This document shows, one piece after another, positions 58,936 through 61,565 of a stretch of 61,565 nucleotides of DNA. The notes under the pieces were generated by a model. That model was not told where the DNA came from. It did not search any database and saw only the letters and a program-made list of their open reading frames with translations. Source of the DNA: CAZAXU01 sp964489245. Lineage in GTDB: Bacteria > Bacteroidota > Bacteroidia > Flavobacteriales > Flavobacteriaceae. The stretch covers positions 1 to 61,565 of the forward strand of contig CAZAXU010000005.1 of the NCBI GenBank assembly GCA_964489245.1, given 5' to 3'. A program made the position numbers and the translations under genes. The stretch's first letter is position 1, and each line of letters begins with the position of its first letter.

Positions 58936-61386
58936 TTATTCTACGATAACCTTTCCTCCAAAAGTTCCTTTGCTTGTTTTCAATCTATAAAAATAAATTC
59001 CTTTCTTTAAATTAGGTTTCCATATAATTCTATATGTTCCCTGTTTTTGTTTTTGACGAACCAAGCGCTCTACAAATTTTCCGGAAATATCATAAACCGA
59101 TAAGTTAACATCTTCGTCATTATCCAGTCTGTAAGAAAATGTTGCAAAATCCTTCACGGGATTGGGAAAACAATTAAGCAAAACCAAATTAGACTCTTCA
59201 ACGCCTAAGGTAGCACTTGTAAACGGCAATGTTTTGGTTTTAGATATATTATTGTTGTCGGTCACTTTAAATTTAATATTCCAAGTATTGACCTCATTTG
59301 GAACGGTTCCTTGGAAAATACCATCACCGGAAATTTCCATTCCCATAGGAAACGGCTGCTGATTATATTTGAATTGTTTATTACTCGGATTAGATAAACC
59401 TGAAATACTCGTAATCAGACTACTGCCCTTTCCATCGGAAACACCTGCCGCCCAACTCAATCCGGTTGTGATATTGTTCCCATAAAAATATTTAATTTCT
59501 CCATTGGGATATAACGTTACCGCCACATCAATATTCGCCGCTTGATTGCCAAACAAAGATGTTTTCCACCTGAAAGTCGCATGATTGGCATCTCCATCAT
59601 AAAAAAGTCCGTCTCCATCCGCCGGATATAATTTTAAATCAGATGCAAAAACAGCTATCACTTTATTTCCTTTAATTGCAGATTCAGTTCTCAAATAAGT
59701 AAAATTCGGTTCAAAAATTATACTTCCGTCAGTACTGATATACAATTGGTTATAAGTCTCTCCAAAAAACGGAAAATCAAATCCTATAGCCTGAGTGGCA
59801 TAGCCGTCATCTTCACTGGTTGGTGTCAATTGATTGCTTTGAATGGATGGAAAACTCTCAGAAATACTTGTCTCGGTGACTTCATGCACGATATTCCACA
59901 AATATGGAGCATCGCCTCCTGTTGCACTCAATTGATGAGAGTATGAAGCGCCGGTTTCTCCATTAGGCAAACTGGTATTTGTTATTTGAGGAAATGCAAA
60001 ATTCACACCCGTAACCAAAGACATATAGGTCGTGCTATTATTGTTAATTGTCACCAAATGTTGTGAACAAGTATGTTCTGTTCCTCCCGCTTCCTGAATT
60101 ATAAAGTCATAAATACGCCCGGATGCTTGAGAATTCGGATCATCTTCAGTCACTTTTAGAAAGAATTTGGCGTTTGCATTAGGATTAACATAACTCAACA
60201 GCGGACTAATATCAAGTGATATTTCAATTGCTGCCGAAGAATTCCCTCTCATCGGAAAGTTTCCTCCTTGCTTATTAAACAACGGAAAATCTAAAACATA
60301 TTCAGGCTCCGTATCATTTACATTTGTTGAAACTCCTGCAGAAACAGTAATTTTTTTTCTGGAACTATGCTCCATTTTTACTTTCATAATCAATTGAGTA
60401 GCTTGTGCTTGTTTCACATGAATAATAAATGCTTTATGCCCCACAATACCACGACTATCGTCTGCCAATGTTTTGTACATCACATAAGCTTTTCCGTTAT
60501 TTCCCCAAGACAACCCCCAAGAATTTACCATGATTAGGGCTCCTTTTTCCCAATCTTTCATATTCACAATGCCATCATTATTTATATCGATATTGTTGGT
60601 GATTTGTCCATCGTTATTATAGTCATAAGAAATATTATCATCCCAACCTACAAAAGTCATGGCATGGTTTAATTGATATCCCCAATGAACGACCTTATTG
60701 CTATTCATTTCAAAGCCAAAATTTGCAGCACCCGCGGCAAAATTAGCAAGACTTCCATCTGAAGAACCATCTAAGTGATCATACATCCAATGCTTCAAAG
60801 TTTCCAATCCTTGTGGCGTACTCACATCAATTGCAAAGTAATCTTTCACTCTATTGTGCATATTGGTTTCATAATTTGCATAACCCGTCATCCAGCGTTT
60901 TGCTCCTCCGGTTGCGAGACCTCCATATGCAGATACCGTTGGACAACCATTTGCTTTAATAATATCCCAACCATCCATATACCATGATCCTTCACTTCCA
61001 CTTCCTTTGTTCAAAAAATTATAAGTGTAGTGTGTGGGAAATTGATTTGCCGGAATATTAGCACTTGTGCCTTTAGCTCTATTCATTTCATAAGTAAAAT
61101 TATATGCCACCCCACTTGCCTGTGCACAACATCCATCTGTCTGGTTAAAAACAGGTCTGAAATACCGCTTTGTAGTATTATCTAAGGAAGAAGGCAGAGC
61201 AACTTTATTTAACTGACTTTCAGATAATTGAATGACTGGAATTTTATTAATTTCTTCTTTTGAAGGAATTCTCAAGCCTCCTACAATCCAAGGCTCTCCA
61301 TGCGGATCAGGGTTAACATTATGTATTTGAGAAAATCCGGAAATTGAAAAAAAGATAAGTGAAATTAAAAGCGTAATTTTCTTCAT
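58936..61386 (-). CDS. Secreted papain-like (C1) cysteine protease with T9SS sorting domain
   Basis: This 816-aa protein has a signal peptide ending SGFSQ and a C1-like catalytic domain (about 65-330). The triad is likely Cys86/87 in NQTDGCCAQASG, His in LNHAMTFVGWDDN, and Asn in MVNSWGLSWGNNGKAY. Between His and Asn is an EF-hand/dockerin-like insertion (DYNNDGQITNN, DINNDGIVNMKDWE). A beta-rich middle with a cadherin/Ig-like segment (LPNGETGASYSHQLSATGGD) follows. The last 80 residues are a type IX sorting domain (NCFPNPVKDFATFSYRLDN; KGIYFYRLKTSKGTFGGKV). It is therefore exported to the surface or medium through T9SS. Confidence 0.85.
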   Translation of the reverse strand: MKKITLLISLIFFSISGFSQIHNVNPDPHGEPWIVGGLRIPSKEEINKIPVIQLSESQLNKVALPSSLDNTTKRYFRPVFNQTDGCCAQASGVAYNFTYEMNRAKGTSANIPANQFPTHYTYNFLNKGSGSEGSWYMDGWDIIKANGCPTVSAYGGLATGGAKRWMTGYANYETNMHNRVKDYFAIDVSTPQGLETLKHWMYDHLDGSSDGSLANFAAGAANFGFEMNSNKVVHWGYQLNHAMTFVGWDDNISYDYNNDGQITNNIDINNDGIVNMKDWEKGALIMVNSWGLSWGNNGKAYVMYKTLADDSRGIVGHKAFIIHVKQAQATQLIMKVKMEHSSRKKITVSAGVSTNVNDTEPEYVLDFPLFNKQGGNFPMRGNSSAAIEISLDISPLLSYVNPNANAKFFLKVTEDDPNSQASGRIYDFIIQEAGGTEHTCSQHLVTINNNSTTYMSLVTGVNFAFPQITNTSLPNGETGASYSHQLSATGGDAPYLWNIVHEVTETSISESFPSIQSNQLTPTSEDDGYATQAIGFDFPFFGETYNQLYISTDGSIIFEPNFTYLRTESAIKGNKVIAVFASDLKLYPADGDGLFYDGDANHATFRWKTSLFGNQAANIDVAVTLYPNGEIKYFYGNNITTGLSWAAGVSDGKGSSLITSISGLSNPSNKQFKYNQQPFPMGMEISGDGIFQGTVPNEVNTWNIKFKVTDNNNISKTKTLPFTSATLGVEESNLVLLNCFPNPVKDFATFSYRLDNDEDVNLSVYDISGKFVERLVRQKQKQGTYRIIWKPNLKKGIYFYRLKTSKGTFGGKVIVE

Positions 61387-61535
61387 TTTAATTATTTTTT
61401 ATAAATTGATTATTAGTCCATGGTTTTCATGAATAACTCCGCAATTTAGAAAAAATTATCAAAAAACATTTGTTAAAATCTATTAAAAGATTTGTTAAAG
61501 TTTGATTGTTAAACATTTTGATTTTTATTCACAAA

Positions 61536-61565
61536 AAAACCTCTCACAAAATTGCAAGAGGTTTT
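61536..61565 (-). terminator. Terminator of a gene to the right of the window
   Basis: AAAACCTCT (61,536-61,544) and AGAGGTTTT (61,557-61,565) form a 9-bp stem; read on the minus strand the stem is followed by a T-run (61,539-61,533). It likely ends a leftward transcript from outside the window. Confidence 0.75.

Overview
The window is chromosomal DNA of a member of the Bacteroidota, most likely the class Flavobacteriia. The DNA is AT-rich. Intergenic regions repeatedly carry the Bacteroidota promoter signature TTTG-N18-20-TAnnTTTG, and Shine-Dalgarno sites are mostly absent. The gene families also fit: GLPGLI, DUF3810, DUF5606, a type IX secretion sorting domain, large SusC/Oar-like TonB receptors, and a fused Hpt-Adk protein. 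A run of 100 Ns flanked by a duplicated 55-bp end shows that this is a draft scaffold. No rRNA, tRNA, insertion sequence or CRISPR array was seen.

Layout. 1-7,800 is an envelope and metal block, all on the minus strand. It holds a Fur-family regulator and a CDF zinc exporter, then a TetR regulator heading a LolA-like protein, two FtsX/MacB-type permeases, a LolD-type ATPase and an outer-membrane barrel. Both units are preceded by nearly the same palindrome at exactly the same distance from the -7 box. 7,867-20,744 is mostly housekeeping: an FdtA-like cupin and MacB-like permease, an OmpA lipoprotein, a thioredoxin, KdsB, MenA, an Oar-like receptor, an Mpl-like ligase and RadC. A three-gene island at 18,301-19,673 reads as a toxin-antitoxin-SecB chaperone (TAC) module. 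20,825-31,819 holds a nitric oxide reductase cluster (norC, norB, norQ, norD, a small barrel protein, norE and a subunit-IV-like gene) with an NsrR-like Rrf2 regulator. Divergent from it are a CxCxC protein and an OprC/NosA-like copper receptor. Denitrification regulation and copper uptake are therefore neighbours, although no nosZ is seen.

31,881-45,306 is again core genome: uvrA, DUF5606, cdaA with an upstream lipoprotein, hpt-adk, obgE, an ATP-grasp-like protein, an enoyl-CoA hydratase, galE, dnaN, waaA and an esterase. 45,360-50,307 is an accessory minus-strand operon: a 68-aa secreted peptide, a hairpin, a GLPGLI protein, a TonB-receptor-like barrel and two tandem paralogous small barrels. 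The 575 bp upstream hold a candidate small RNA on the plus strand and a 21-bp-period repeat array that also occurs at the left edge of the window. 50,883-57,085 carries an AddB-like nuclease, a lipoprotein, a HerA/DUF853 ATPase, an ATP pyrophosphatase and AroQ. 57,267-58,847 is a TrpB2 gene behind a classical attenuator with a 24-codon leader containing three consecutive Trp codons. The window closes with a papain-like protease that carries a type IX sorting domain.

The strongest unexpected items are the TAC module, the trp attenuator on a lone trpB2, the twin palindrome promoters at 1,148 and 7,732, the nor promoter architecture, the peptide/GLPGLI/barrel operon, and a 117-bp element with terminal inverted repeats at 29,317. 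All functional calls rest on reading motifs by eye; no database was searched.
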